Origin: Incurvaria masculella
Taxonomy: Eukaryota > Arthropoda > Insecta > Lepidoptera > Incurvariidae
NCBI GenBank assembly: GCA_946894095.1
Contig: OX335644.1
Coordinates: 18,953,595-19,017,594, forward strand
Reading direction: 5' to 3'
Length of the DNA: 64,000 bases
A model generated the notes under the pieces. That model was given only the letters and a program-made list of their open reading frames with translations, was not told the origin of the DNA and searched no databases. The translations under genes were made by a program, and so were the position numbers. Position 1 is the stretch's first letter. Each line of letters starts with the position of its first letter. Positions 33,601 to 42,790 of this stretch are shown here, in pieces.

Positions 33601-36079
33601 CGGTCATCAGACATCTAGTTCAATCAAATAAAGCAATTTTGAGCAAAATTTGGGATGTCTGACAAGAAATATGGGCATGATCTTCTTTCCACTTTTGTAT
33701 GGGAAGTCGAGCGGGATGGCTCATCTTTAAATTTTCCTAAAAAAATCCTTAAATCTTTAAATCTTTCATCATAGTCGTTGATGTGGAAATAAAACATTTC
33801 CTATTTTTCCATCAAGTTAAATGTAGCCATGTAATGTATAGAGACCCTTAGTTCATTATTAGACAGCCACGTCTAAGTTTCGCTATAAATAAGTACAACT
33901 TGTTGGTTATCACACGCAGACAGAGTGGCTGAAGGAGATGATGTCCGGGCTGAACGCGGCGCTGCCGTCGCTGGCTGCGCGCGGCGCCGGCGCGGGAGGC
34001 GAGGAGGAGTCGGGCTCCGAGTCGGAGTACGCGGCGGTGAACCCGCCGGCGCTGAACCGCAAGAAGGACCGCGCGGCGCGGCGCCGCCAGCGCGAGCAGA
34101 AGGAGGAGGCGGAGCGGCTCAAGCGGAAGCGCACCGACAAGAAGAAGATTGCCGACATATACAAGTACGCACCTCCCCTCCTCTTGTGCATATATATATA
34201 TCTAGACGGGGGTCATACGGGAGACTAGGTGGCCGGGAACGGCAAGAACGGACAATCATTCTTAATATTCATGGCATCAGAAATATTGCTGATAATTGGG
34301 TACATTTGATATGCAAACCTCAGGAAACGTTTAGTAGTTCTTTGAAAACATCATTATTTGATACAATAAATAGAAAAGGCCCCAAGTGGGACCCCTACGG
34401 CACATCCATAGAAGAGAAAATTATAGAGAATTGTCATGTGGTTGTTACTGATGACGCTAACTTTGCTTCTTAAGTGCTGCGATAATTTTTATGGCCAGTC
34501 TTTAAGCACAACAATTCGTCGCACTCGGGACATACAGGCGAATCTCACAATTATAGCTTTTGATATATAGAATACATATATTAATTTATTTGCTCTATTA
34601 TTTATGTTTAAACTCTTACCAGGTTATTTTTTACAGCATCGTTTGCAGTATATTCACTAAAATATGAAAGAGAACAGAGAAACAATCACTTTTTAACTAC
34701 CTACTGCAAATTTAATAAAAATGAGATACGCCTATACGTCCGAAGGTTTGACGGTACAGGTACCACGAATTGGTCACGACAATTGGTCGGTTCGTTGCCT
34801 GACTTTGGCTGTGTGCAGGCTGCGCTTCCTGGAGGGTGCGCTGGCGCGCGCGGACGAGCGGCTGTCGCGGCTGCACTCGCTCCGGGCGCAGCGCCGCGCC
34901 GCGCGCCGCGCCGCCGCGCCGCCCGCGCTCAACGCGCACAAGCCGCGCCCCGCACAACAGGACTTCCTCGCGCCGCACGAGCTCGCGCCCGCCCTGCGCG
35001 CGCACACCGACACAGGTACCGCACCCATACGCAAACGGGCTATACATACATGTCGTGTACAGGTAGCACTTGCACGCACGCAGGTAGCTCACAGCTGTCG
35101 GGAAGTACTCACATGCATACAGGTAACACGCGTATGAGTCAGGTAGCTCTCACACGTGTACTGGTAGCACTTACACTCACGGGAAGTACTCACATGAATA
35201 CAGGTAATACGAACATGGGACATGTAGCTCTCGCACTTGTAGGGGTAGCACTTTCACGCATACAGGTAGCAGGTTGCTATGTTCGAAGAACCCCAGGTTG
35301 TACTTTGGAGGAAATAATGTTTTCCAAAGTTTACCATCCTTATAAGTAAAGCATTTACAAGTTGGTTGGTTCTAATTCGAAGAATGTCGGCAGTGTGGGT
35401 CCCTGGCCCTCGCCCCGGCCTGGTGCCCATGAAGTGATAGTTGACAGGGTATGGAGGGATGGCGTCATGCAACTCCTCCATGATGATATAGCACAGAGAG
35501 ATCCTACTACTAACCATGGGCGTCATCGCTCTTTTCGAATCACTTTCAATCACGCGAGACTCATTTTGAGGAGAACTTTCCAATAACTGCTATTGCTCTT
35601 GCTTCTTGCTTGCCTGATTTAGTGGAAGCAATTATGTTGTTGAATATGTGAATATTATTACAGATTATTAATACGAACATAGGAAAAGTAAATTTTAAGT
35701 GTGTGAGTTTTGTCATTATTAATAAAAAAAACCACACCCCTAAAACTATGGGGCGTGGTACTCAGTTGGTCGAATCGGCAATAAAAAATTGTCTTTCTTT
35801 TCCCCGAGAGCCCGCCCAAATAGAAATGCTGGGTCCGCCGGGGCCTCGTGCCAATATAAAAGTGTTGTGTTGTTCGCGGCAGGCAACCTGCTGCGCGAGC
35901 GGTTCGAGTCGTTGCAGCGGCGCGGCACGCTGGCGCCCTCGCGCGTCTTCCTGCGCAAGAAGCTGCGCCTGCGCACATACTTCAAGGCCGGCCACAAGGT
36001 CACTGCCGCCGACGTCGCCAAGTACGCGACGCCGCCGCCGCCGCAGGGGGGGCGCCCCAAGCGGCTCGCGCGCGCATAG
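24641..36079 (+). CDS. NOP53: Ribosome biogenesis protein NOP53 (GLTSCR2 homologue), nine exons
   Basis: Nucleolar factor for 60S subunit maturation. In yeast and human it binds pre-60S particles and recruits the exosome helicase Mtr4 for late 5.8S processing. Exons: 24641-24795, 26001-26091, 28897-28977, 30915-31125, 31311-31495, 31626-31745, 33920-34164, 34819-35015 and 35883-36079. All have GT/AG borders and compatible phases, giving 493 residues (human 478). Family marks are VERFLEDQRLEERLG (about 37-52), the Mtr4-binding LFTVD (62-66; human LFFVD), SYNPSYQDHQALL (235-247), a basic Lys/Glu-rich coiled stretch (about 300-360) and the C-terminal GNLLRERFESLQRRG (429-443; human GNILRDRFKSFQRR). 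Exons are very GC- and Arg/Ala-rich. Introns carry decayed copies of exon 1 and exon 5, and nested transposons. No frame breaks seen; the ATG could be preceded by a non-coding exon. Confidence 0.93.
24861..24978 (+). pseudogene. Decayed tandem copy of NOP53 exon 1
   Basis: The word 'gatgaaggcggcagcgagtg' and the following GC-rich run recur about 225 bp after exon 1, including 'gaagcacgt.ccacgacga' and 'cgcttctcgaggatc'-like sequence. Internal deletions break the frame, and the copy ends without a donor site. Confidence 0.8.
25055..25165 (+). repeat. SINE fragment (plus)
   Basis: It contains 'ataagtccatttcgtaatg', 'atccatgtaaaactgtagg' and 'ccctcccgggtcggtatc'. It lies in NOP53 intron 1. Confidence 0.6.
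25583..25660. repeat. Foldback sequence, about 35-bp arms
   Basis: 'agcgacatctacatttggag' through 'caatccgatt' pairs with its near-complement ending at 25660, across a loop of about 10 bases. It lies in NOP53 intron 1. Confidence 0.75.
25730..25830 (+). repeat. SINE 3' fragment (plus)
   Basis: It contains 'tccatcgagttcaatgtagc', 'ggaaggtcctggcatgac' and 'gcggtgtgttgggctaat'. It lies in NOP53 intron 1. Confidence 0.65.
26288..26700. repeat. Two SINE fragments in opposite orientation
   Basis: 26288-26610 is a minus-strand SINE including its head end ('catgacctcttgcatg'). About 26620-26700 is a plus-strand 3' fragment ('cataatttaatgtagcc', 'aaggtagatcttggtatgg'). Both lie in NOP53 intron 2. 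Confidence 0.6.
26807..27046. mobile_element. MITE-like element with nested inverted repeats
   Basis: 'acccgcagtgcgattacgaa' at 26807 is complementary to the 3' end at 27046. An inner pair of about 30 bp ('gcgattacgaagcgc' plus 'atgaggtgtagg' from about 26902) also folds back. Intron 2 of NOP53; no ORF. Confidence 0.65.
28320..28460. repeat. Fragment of the CAGGGTGTTAACGG element
   Basis: 'tttgctctaaatatgcc' and 'ctccgttaacatcctgt' match the right end of the element at 60315-61051. Only one end is present. Confidence 0.55.
28696..28732. promoter_or_regulatory. Hairpin carrying two TATCGATA motifs
   Basis: TTTTGACTATCGATAC and its exact complement are separated by five bases. Each arm contains TATCGATA, the sequence bound by DREF in Drosophila. 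It lies 165 bp before NOP53 exon 3. A regulatory role is inference only. Confidence 0.35.
29300..29640. repeat. Dispersed repeat (same class as 15840-16440)
   Basis: It shares 'aaaaagaactactttacgaa' and 'tatactgca' with 15900-15935. It also has an internal direct repeat of 'ggaattctcctaaa.tccctc'. It lies in intron 3 of NOP53. Confidence 0.5.
30048..30595. mobile_element. TTAA-flanked inverted-repeat element (family 2, copy 1)
   Basis: Ends TTAA-GGTGGCCCA and TGGGCCACC-TTAA. A second copy (32050-33730) is interrupted by a LINE, and a fragment lies at about 4480-4605. Non-coding; intron 3 of NOP53. Confidence 0.7.
31515..31615 (+). pseudogene. Decayed copy of the first part of NOP53 exon 5
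   Basis: 'gaggcgaaagaggtggc' and 'tgcagtcgcagtggttctcg' in intron 5 match 'gaggcgaagaaggtagc' and 'ttgcagtcggagtggttctc' of exon 5, about 200 bp upstream. The frame is lost. Confidence 0.7.
32215..33510 (+). mobile_element. LINE reverse-transcriptase fragment (jockey/CR1-like), 5' truncated
   Basis: The plus-strand reading has PSGVPQGSHLGPLLFLIFIND, then MYADDLKLY with an intact YADD, a stop and frameshift near 32581-32650, then thumb and C-terminal sequence (LLRSILQYCSSAWSP, RVQKRFLYIL) to the stop at 33054-33056. A 3' untranslated region follows and is shared with 57965-58415 (minus). It starts within the palm domain, so it is 5' truncated and inactive. Confidence 0.8.
33081..33345 (-). 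mobile_element. RNase H-end fragment of a second LINE, nested
   Basis: Minus-strand reading gives EVKTWLRKGMTRAH, then LPQLHRPQLRTVVSLLTGH, LNKHLHTIGVTDSPLCRG: the end of an RNase H domain with a Cys region, as in R1/I-type LINEs. It interrupts the 3' region of the LINE at 32215. GAATGTGT flanks both sides. The uninterrupted sequence is at about 58366-58385 (reverse). Confidence 0.7.
34165..34818. other. NOP53 intron 7, no feature beyond simple repeats
   Basis: A short (ta)n stretch lies near 34189-34202. The open frame that continues from exon 7 (to 34473) lacks coding character and resembles AT-rich intron. Nothing else recognised. Confidence 0.4.
35016..35275. repeat. Degenerate tandem repeat with donor-like AGGTA words
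   Basis: Starting at the exon 8 donor (acacag/gtaccg), the intron repeats 'caggtagc' and 'acaggtaac' words about every 20-45 bp, with the phrase 'gggaagtactcacatg' twice. It looks like a decayed minisatellite. Confidence 0.5.
35276..35500 (-). mobile_element. LINE 3' fragment (jockey-like, minus)
   Basis: It contains 'ttttccaaagtttaccatcc', 'aagttggttggttctaa' and 'ggtgcccatgaag'. It is a diverged relative of the 36810 LINE 3' end, in NOP53 intron 8. Confidence 0.45.
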
Positions 36080-36419
36080 TTCTTCTACCGACATGAGAAC
36101 TCCTCAGTCGTAAATTTTATTTCACGGAAGCAGTATGCCTATTGGATTTCCGTGCTCAGGAATCAGGAATCTTTCAGTCGAGAACACTGCTTTTATAGCA
36201 GTTGTCAAAGTGATTTTCTCGACGGAAATATTCCTGATTACTTAGAACGGAATTCAGGCCTACTGATATTGTGCGTTGTTGTGGGCCCCATGATAAGCTT
36301 ATGTTTAATACAAATATTATATAAAAACACCTTTTTATTTTTTCATGCATTCCCATTCCTTCTCCACTAGTCTAGAAGTAAATTCATCCAGAATGAAGGT
36401 TTAATTATGGGTGCAGTGG

Positions 36420-36800
36420 GGGGGGGGGGGGGGGGGTCCGGCTGCGCTGTGTGGTTCCGGCTATGCTGTGTGGGTTCCGGCTGCGCTTTGTCTGTTCCGG
36501 TGGTGTTGTGTGGGTTTCGGCAGTGCTGTGTGGTTCCGGCTATGCTGTGTAGGTTCCGGCTGCGCTGTATCTGTTCCGGTGGTGTTGTGTGGGTTTCGGC
36601 AGTGCTGTGTGGTTCCGGCTATGCTGTGTGGGTTCTGGCTGCGCTGTGTCTGTTCCGGTGGTGTTGTGTGGGTTTCGGCAGTGCTGTGTGGTTCCGGCTA
36701 TGCTGTGTGGGTTCCGGCTGCGCTGTCTGTTCCGGTGGTGTTGTGTGGGTTTCGGCAGTGCTGTGTGGTTCCGGCTATGTTGTGTGGGTTTCGGCAGTGC
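36420..36800. repeat. 79-bp minisatellite, block 1
   Basis: Regular 79-bp units (starts at 36481, 36560, 36639 and 36718), each made of four subunits of about 20 bp with consensus GTTCCGGYNGYGYTGTGTGG. A run of about 18 G precedes it. It is non-coding: long ORFs on both strands are products of the repeat. Confidence 0.9.
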
Positions 36801-37975
36801 TTTTTTTTATGTTACGCGCGGCATATGGCGCACGCCAGGACCTCACTAAAAAGGCGCCCGACGGCGCCCATGGGCTTTCGGACTTTCACTGCGAAAACCA
36901 TGCCGGCCGGCCAGGTGCTTCTTCACACCATGTTTGGTTGTACTTGGATGGAAAAACTTCGGCAGGGATTCGATTCCATAGTTTACCGACCCTATAGATA
37001 AAAGATCTAGAGGATCGGTGGGTTTGTATCGACAGTAAATGGGTGCATACCCTGCCTGTTCCGCGTTGTGCGGTGGTAGAAAGGGGACGGAGGGACAGCT
37101 TTGTGCAGCTCCGAAGAGCACTCTCCACGGTAAAGCCGATAGAATACAGCGAGAGACCCTACATCTCTTCGGAGTTGAAGGCTCTCCAAATTTAGGGATA
37201 CCTTGGGATCGTCGACGAGACGCACGGCACGACGCTGTATCGAGTCCAGGGAGCCAAGCAGATACTTAGCTGAGCCGTCCCACAAATGCGAGCAGTACTC
37301 CACGCAAGACCTTATCTGCGCCTTGTAGAGGAGCAGTTTTTGGTCAGGCGTGAAATACTGACGCACCCTGTTAAGGCCTCCCAGCTTTTTTGAGGCAAGC
37401 TTGGCTTTATCCTCGATATGACGACCAAGAATCCCGATGTGGTCGTTAATACCCAGAGTTGTACCTTGGAAGGTCGGAGCTGCACTGAAAGGTGTCCGCT
37501 TCGCACTGAATATGCACGCCTGTGTCTTGCTCGCGTTAAACTCAACGAGGTTCTGGAGACCCCACCCGGAAACTTTTTCCAGGGTTTCTTCGAGTTTAAC
37601 AACGAGGCACCGCCTATTCTCCTCCACTTCATCCCGGCTTGCGGTCCGGTTACTGGTGTACCTGGCTAGCACTGTGCTGTCACCTGCGTAGCAATCAATG
37701 TCCCCAAAATTAATCAGATCATTAATTTACAGCAGGAAAAGGGTTGGGGACAGCACAGAGCCCTGCGGTACGCCGGCGTCCACTGACATGGCTTTGGAGC
37801 AACAACCGTCAACTAAGACTTTCATGTTGCGGCCATGCAGGAAGTCGGCGATCCAGTTACACAGGTCGGGTGGAAGGCCATAGTAGGGCAGCTTGGAAAG
37901 TAGTGCCTTGTGCCAGACCCGGTCAAATGCTTTCGCGATATCCAGGCCGATAGCCATACCTTCGCCATGATTTCG
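36801..37975 (-). mobile_element. Jockey-like LINE, 5' truncated, inserted in the minisatellite
   Basis: Minus strand, 5' to 3': reverse-transcriptase palm (DIAKAFDRVWHKALLSK, FLHGRNMKVLVDG, GVPQGSVLSPTLFLL), a stop in the next motif, CYAGD where YADD is expected, then WGLQNLVEFNASKTQACIFS and the thumb (LLLYKAQIRSCVEYCSHLW), followed by a 3' tail and an A run (T8 on plus at about 36801-36808). The catalytic Asp change and stop show it is dead. It is the longest copy of the family fragments at 6685, 7505, 12735, 15665, 16612 and 35276. Confidence 0.85.
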
Positions 37976-38090
37976 TCGGTGCTGTATGGCTCCGGCTGTG
38001 CTGTGGGTTCCAGCTGCGCTGTGTCTGTTCCGGTGGTGTTGTGTGGGTTTCGGTGGTGTTGTGTGGTTCCGGCTGTGCTGTGATAGACCT
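37976..38090. repeat. 79-bp minisatellite, block 2
   Basis: About one and a half units of the same minisatellite, between the LINE 5' truncation point and the foldback element. Confidence 0.85.
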
Positions 38091-38123
38091 GTCGAAGTGG
38101 ACCAAATTGGCATGATAAGTTAT

Positions 38124-38945
38124 GATAATTCTAAAGTCGCTGATTTTTTTACAGGCGATGTAGTTTCCTCATAGAAGGTTGGGTGCAAAAGATTAGAAAA
38201 TTCGGACCGGTGCGTTTGGAATTATTTAGGTATTTTCAATAATTCGAACTAAAAGTTTGAATAAAATATTTAAGTCAAATTTTATGATTGTAAATTGCTT
38301 AAAACTTTATTTTCATGTCTTAAGAAAAAGTTTAGAAAAAATCCGTTTTGGGAACATAGCAAAACAAAAAATCGCTCAGTATAATTACAATAAAATATTT
38401 AAGTCTCTAAATTATTGTTTTCCATATTAGGAATGAACATTAGAACCTCTTATAAAAAGTTTATATAAATATTTCTAATCTTTTGTATGCTGATAGAGTG
38501 TTTCGATATGGTCATGTTGCCGTCGACTCTAAGAACTTAAATATTTTATTGATTGAATTAAAGATAAAAACACAAATAACTTTGAAAGCCAACTACATAG
38601 ATTTCTAAACTTTTTATAGCAGGTTCTAATGTTCATTCCTAATATGGAAAATAATAATTTAGAGACTTAAATATTTTATTGTAATTATAATGAGCGATTT
38701 TTTGTTTTGCTATGTTCCCAAAAAGCAATTTTTCTAAACTTTTTCTTACGACATGGAAATAAAGTTTTAAGCAATATACAATCATACAATTTTACTTCAA
38801 TATTTTATTCAATCTTTTAGATCGAATTATTGAAAGTACCTAAATAATTTCAAACGCACCAATCCGAATATTCTAATCTTTTGCACCGAACCTTCCATAA
38901 GGAAACTACATCGCCTGTAAAAAAATCTGCGACTTTAGAATTATC
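38124..38945. mobile_element. Foldback element, 822 bp
   Basis: Arms of about 345 bp (38124-38468 and 38601-38945) are imperfect reverse complements, starting GATAATTCTAAAGTCGC. The spacer is about 132 bp. No ORF, so mobility would need a transposase from elsewhere. It sits inside the minisatellite. Confidence 0.85.
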
Positions 38946-38974
38946 GAACCCTTTATTGCTCTAGCTGCTGGGCT

Positions 38975-39300
38975 ATGAGTTCCAGCTGCACTGTGTCTTT
39001 TCCGGTGGTGTTGTGTGGGTTTTGGCGGTGCTGTGTGGTTCCGGCTGTGCTGTGTGGGTTCCGGCTGCGCTGTGTCTGTTCCGGTGGTGTTGTGTGGGTT
39101 TCGGTGGTGCTGTGTGGTTCCGGCTGTGCTGTGAGTTCCAGCTGCACTGTGTCTGTTCCGGTGGTGTTGTGTGGATTTTGGCGGCGCTGTGTGGTTCCGG
39201 CTGTGCTGTGTGGGTTCCGGCTGCGCTGTGTCTGTTCCGGTGGTGTTGTGTGGGTCTCGCCGGTGCTGTGTCGTTCCGGCTGTCTTGTGTGGGTTTCGGC
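38975..39300. repeat. 79-bp minisatellite, block 3
   Basis: Same 20-bp subunits (for example 'gttccggtggtgttgtgtgg') with more variation. It ends at about 39300. Confidence 0.88.
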
Positions 39301-39995
39301 ACGTAATAAGAAAAAAAATTGGCCCCCTGCATTTTTTTCATGTGAATGTCTTAAGAGACGAGTAATGGATTCGTCATTCGTGGTTCGCATTCCAGGTTAA
39401 ACTGTATGTCCTCTTACATTAAGCAAAAATATCAATGAGAAGCACCCTCTGATACACTTTTTTTTACTTGAAGTATGCACACACAACAACACACTTGACA
39501 ACTTGTAATTGATAACATTGTTGATGCTGTTTTATGTTACTAATGTATATATTATAATTTGGTAGCAGTAGTAGGTAATTCGTTTTAAGTCTTAGTTTAG
39601 ATTGTGTTTGCTGCTTTATTTATTTATTTTTTATTTCGAATATATGTTTGGATTATGCTATACTTATAATGTGATAAGTTGAAAATGTGTTTAAGATAAT
39701 GCAACTAGGCGGTGTCGGAAGACCAGCGACTGGTGGGATTATACCCATCCAGGTTTTTGCTGAGCCATAGCCTTTTTACAAATTACTTATTATTATTACT
39801 TATTTGTTTACACCATGCCTTGTATCTGAAAATGTGTAATCTTGTAAATAAATTGATTTTACTCTTACTCACTATAGACCAGAGGTCGCAGCAGTCCAGC
39901 GAGGCGCTACGTTCTGTGCTTAAGAGGACAATGAGGCGATCGAGCTACGTCTGTACGTTTTGATTGTTTGATTACTTAACTTAACTTTTTTATTA
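39301..39995. other. No gene seen
   Basis: AT-rich sequence. I cannot support an exon. 39700-39960 may be LINE 3' flank, but I found no matching copy. Confidence 0.3.
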
Positions 39996-39999
39996 CGTT

Positions 40000-40308
40000 A
40001 CTAGTAATAGCAACATAGAAATCCTGGAAAGGTTTCAGACTAAAGCTATTAGATCTATGTTCAACATTCCAAAATGCATCGACAATAAATACATTCTGCA
40101 CGACCTGAGGCTCAACACTGTGAAACTAGAAATCGCTGCCCGAAGCTTAAACTACCAACAAAAATTAACAAAACATGTGAATGCTTTGGCTGCTACACTA
40201 ACCGGTTCTGGAAGTACCATTTACACAAGACTGAGAAGGAATAGCATTCCAAATCTCGAAACGATTCGCCAAAGAATAGTGAGAATGGTCAATGGACAGC
40301 TATCCTGC
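40000..40308 (+). mobile_element. Jockey LINE reverse-transcriptase C-terminal fragment
   Basis: Plus reading gives SNIEILERFQTKAIRSMFNIP, then LHDLRLNTVKLEIAARSLNY and QQKLTKHVNALA, the C-terminal region of jockey reverse transcriptases. It is cut at 40309 by a TTAA element. Confidence 0.75.
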
Positions 40309-40684
40309 TTAAGAACGGCCCGTAAGCTATGCTCCCCATACAAACGTTGTTTACTTATCATTTGAAAACCGCTATTCCAATTAAATTGATGTTCAATATC
40401 TAATATCAGGTAACAAATATCTGTGTCTGCACGCTTTTGTTTTTTTGAAAAATCCATACCGAATGAAATGAAAGCAAAAAGAAAATCTTCATACGAATTT
40501 TGTTTTCTCTGTGGTTTGACCCAGAATACATTTATCGAAAAAACAAAGACATCTAGATACAGATATTTATAGCCTAATATTAGATACCAAATATCAAGTT
40601 AGATGGAACAGTGGTTTTAAAATTATTAGTAAACTACGTTTGTATGGGAGGCGAAATTTTCTGATGCTTACGGGCCGACCTTAA
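40309..40684. mobile_element. TTAA-flanked inverted-repeat element (family 1, copy 2)
   Basis: TTAA-GAACGGCCCGTAAGC at the left and GCTTACGGGCCGACC-TTAA at the right. The interior matches 23861-24159. It interrupts the LINE fragment on its left. Confidence 0.75.
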
Positions 40685-40899
40685 AGATCAAAATAACCAG
40701 ACATAGCTCAGACAAAGGAAATGTATATGACAGATTGCTGAGTTAAGCGGGATACAAGGAAAAAAAAACTATTTTGATTTCCTCTAAAGATTTGTATCAA
40801 AATGTGGCCTAAATCATTGATATAAGTTAAGTTATCAAAAAAATCTTAACTTAAAGACGTAACGTGTATTTTACATAAATAATTCTTAATTTGACTGAG

Positions 40900-41215
40900 G
40901 AAACAGGTACGAGCCGTTATATGGAACTCGATCTTCTTATCCTATTAATAGCGAGGGTGAATAAAGTTCTCGAAAAAATAGTCAGCCAACTGCAGTCCAT
41001 GGGGCCAGGAGAACCTTGTCGCCTTCAACGTTCGCAAGACGCAATGCTGTGTATTCTCTGCCAATGTATCTACCTTACTTCCCGTTCAAAGCAAGTTTCC
41101 AAGGAAATGTCGTACCTGTCTCGGTCTCGGAGTACCTGGACCTACAGGGCTGCAATATTTCCAACGACGTGGATTTTCGGCGTTTATTCAATCAACGGTC
41201 ATAATTTCTCACAAA
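40900..41215 (+). mobile_element. Jockey-like LINE fragment, frameshifted
   Basis: Plus reading includes ENLVAFNVRKTQCCVFSANV, matching NLVEFNASKTQACIFSAK of the 36810 LINE, then VSVSEYLDLQGCNIS in another frame. Confidence 0.6.
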
Positions 41216-41220
41216 AACTG

Positions 41221-41600
41221 GGAGACTGGACATGGCTAGCTAATCCATTCCCACCGTCATAATATTAACCCAACACACCGCATTCCACGACGACCGTTGG
41301 AGTAACCGTGTCCTACACTGGCGGCCGTGGACAGAAAACGTAGTGTGGGCAGACCACCGGTCAGGTGGGAAGACGACATCAAGTGCGTCGGCGGAAAGCA
41401 ATGGTTGCGTACCGCTGAGGGCCGGGAGGACTGGAGGCGTATGTCCAGCAGTCGACGCGAGCACGCTAACTGACTGACGCATTCCTGAAGTACCTGAGTG
41501 TCATGCCAGGACCTACTCTCCTTAAGCACAGCTACTTTAAACTGGATGTAAAACGTTGACAAATTTTTATCGCCGCCCGCTTTGGCTATCTTTCATCCAA
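41221..41600 (-). repeat. SINE copy split by a LINE end
   Basis: Minus SINE (41221-41286 and 41478-about 41600). The normal phrase 'accgcattcccgaagg' is interrupted after 'cgcattcc' and resumes after a second 'cgcattcc'. Confidence 0.75.
41287..41477 (+). mobile_element. RTE-like LINE 3' end inside a SINE
   Basis: Plus reading gives SVGRPPVRWEDDIKCVGGKQ then WLRTAEGREDWRRM and a stop, the C-terminal end typical of RTE-clade LINEs, followed by a short 'ctgactga' tail. The 8-bp duplication CGCATTCC flanks it. Confidence 0.75.
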
Positions 41601-42149
41601 TTGCTGCCTGCTATTTGACCCACTGTCGCCATATCTGTTTTGCTACCAATCCAACTTAAACAGACATGCCACACGCCAACATAGTCGCAGACGTATTGGC
41701 GTATTGGACTTGACGAACACATTTCGGGAGCACATTCGCGCGCGGTGGCGATGTTTAGTTAGACTGTGCGGCATACGACGCACGACCGTCGTATGCCCCA
41801 TACGATTATATGCACACTTTGTCCATGTCCGCGCCGGCATGCGGCAGAGCATTCCCTACACTGGTTCCCTAGGATATTCTATATTCTATTCCCCTTCTCG
41901 TCCAGTGACAGACGTGCCAATTTAATTACCGATATCAATGCGTGTTGACTGCAAATACTGTTTTGTTGATAACAGCATATACATTGGTAGATTTTCTTAT
42001 AAAGGATAGTTAGTAAGTTTGAGCCAGAACTATTTATTCGAAAAAGCAAAAAGGTGCCGGCACAGATATTAATTGACAATAAATATATGACATTTTTGAA
42101 AATAAATTATTTTCTAATGCTCACGACAACACGACCCTGGGCATATTTT
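41601..42149. other. No gene seen; dispersed repeat
   Basis: 41645-41705 matches 255-325. 41760-41900 may be a diverged LINE 3' end. Nothing else is supported. Confidence 0.3.
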
Positions 42150-42500
42150 TATGTAACTGCACATTGATGGCTCATACCTCCCACACCCACCCTTATTTTG
42201 TATACTTAGGTACAACGCACCACATTCCCGAAGGAATTCGGTGCCATGCCAGGCTTTATGAGCACGGTTATAATAAACTGGATGGAAAACACGGACAATT
42301 TTTATGGAAGAATGAAGGCGATGGGTCTAACCCTACAACCTAGAAGGGGCATGGAACTTACAGTTTTCTATGGATTCTAAAAATGGAGCAGCACACATTC
42401 GTCACTAATGCACATATCCAACACAGAAAGAAAAATAAAGTTGCGTATGAACGGGACTCTGGCATGGAAAGCAAGTCGCAGCGCCCCAGAGCCACAAACC
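42150..42500 (-). repeat. SINE copy, near full length (minus)
   Basis: From 'tttttatgtaactgcac' through 'aaactggatggaaaacac' to the head ('gcgtatgaacgggactctg', 'gcagcgccccagagcca'), with an internal deletion near 42310. Confidence 0.7.
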
Positions 42501-42559
42501 TCTCAACTACCTTGCCTGAACCACCTCAGAGCAGGCGAGGTCAATTTATAACGACGTTA

Positions 42560-42790
42560 AATCAATTGGAGATTATATTTGAAAGCAAATGTGAACAGCG
42601 AAATGCGCAGGCGACTGTAGGCCGCCGCCGACAAATGAAAGTTCGAGGTCGACGCGGTGCTCGCTCCAGCGCCGCAACTCCGCCACCGCAACCGCCCCGC
42701 ACCGCCACTGCCTCCGACGTTAGGCGCTATGGACATGCCATTCCTCCAGCTTGTGCGATCTAAACGAACGACGAAAAAGGCGACGCGCAC
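42560..42790. other. GC-rich block of uncertain nature
   Basis: A GC-rich stretch in AT-rich surroundings, with reading frames open on both strands but no convincing splice sites. It could be a CpG-rich promoter region or an unassigned exon. It lies about 0.9 kb upstream of gene C. Confidence 0.25.

Larger units (their letters stand above)
32050..33730. mobile_element. TTAA-flanked element (family 2, copy 2), split by a LINE
   Basis: The left part (32050-about 32205) matches 30048-30200 and the right part (about 33510-33730) matches 30380-30595. Between them lies a plus-strand LINE. Ends are TTAA-GGTGG at 32050 and TTAA at 33727-33730. It lies in intron 6 of NOP53. Confidence 0.7.

Noticed and set aside
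33925..34473. 182-codon ORF running through NOP53 exon 7 into intron
   Set aside because: It uses a different frame from NOP53 and crosses a good donor at 34164; the tail has no coding character.
36407..39400. Cys/Val/Gly-rich ORFs (plus) and Thr/Gln/His-rich ORFs (minus)
   Set aside because: They are translations of the 79-bp minisatellite with no splice sites or start context.
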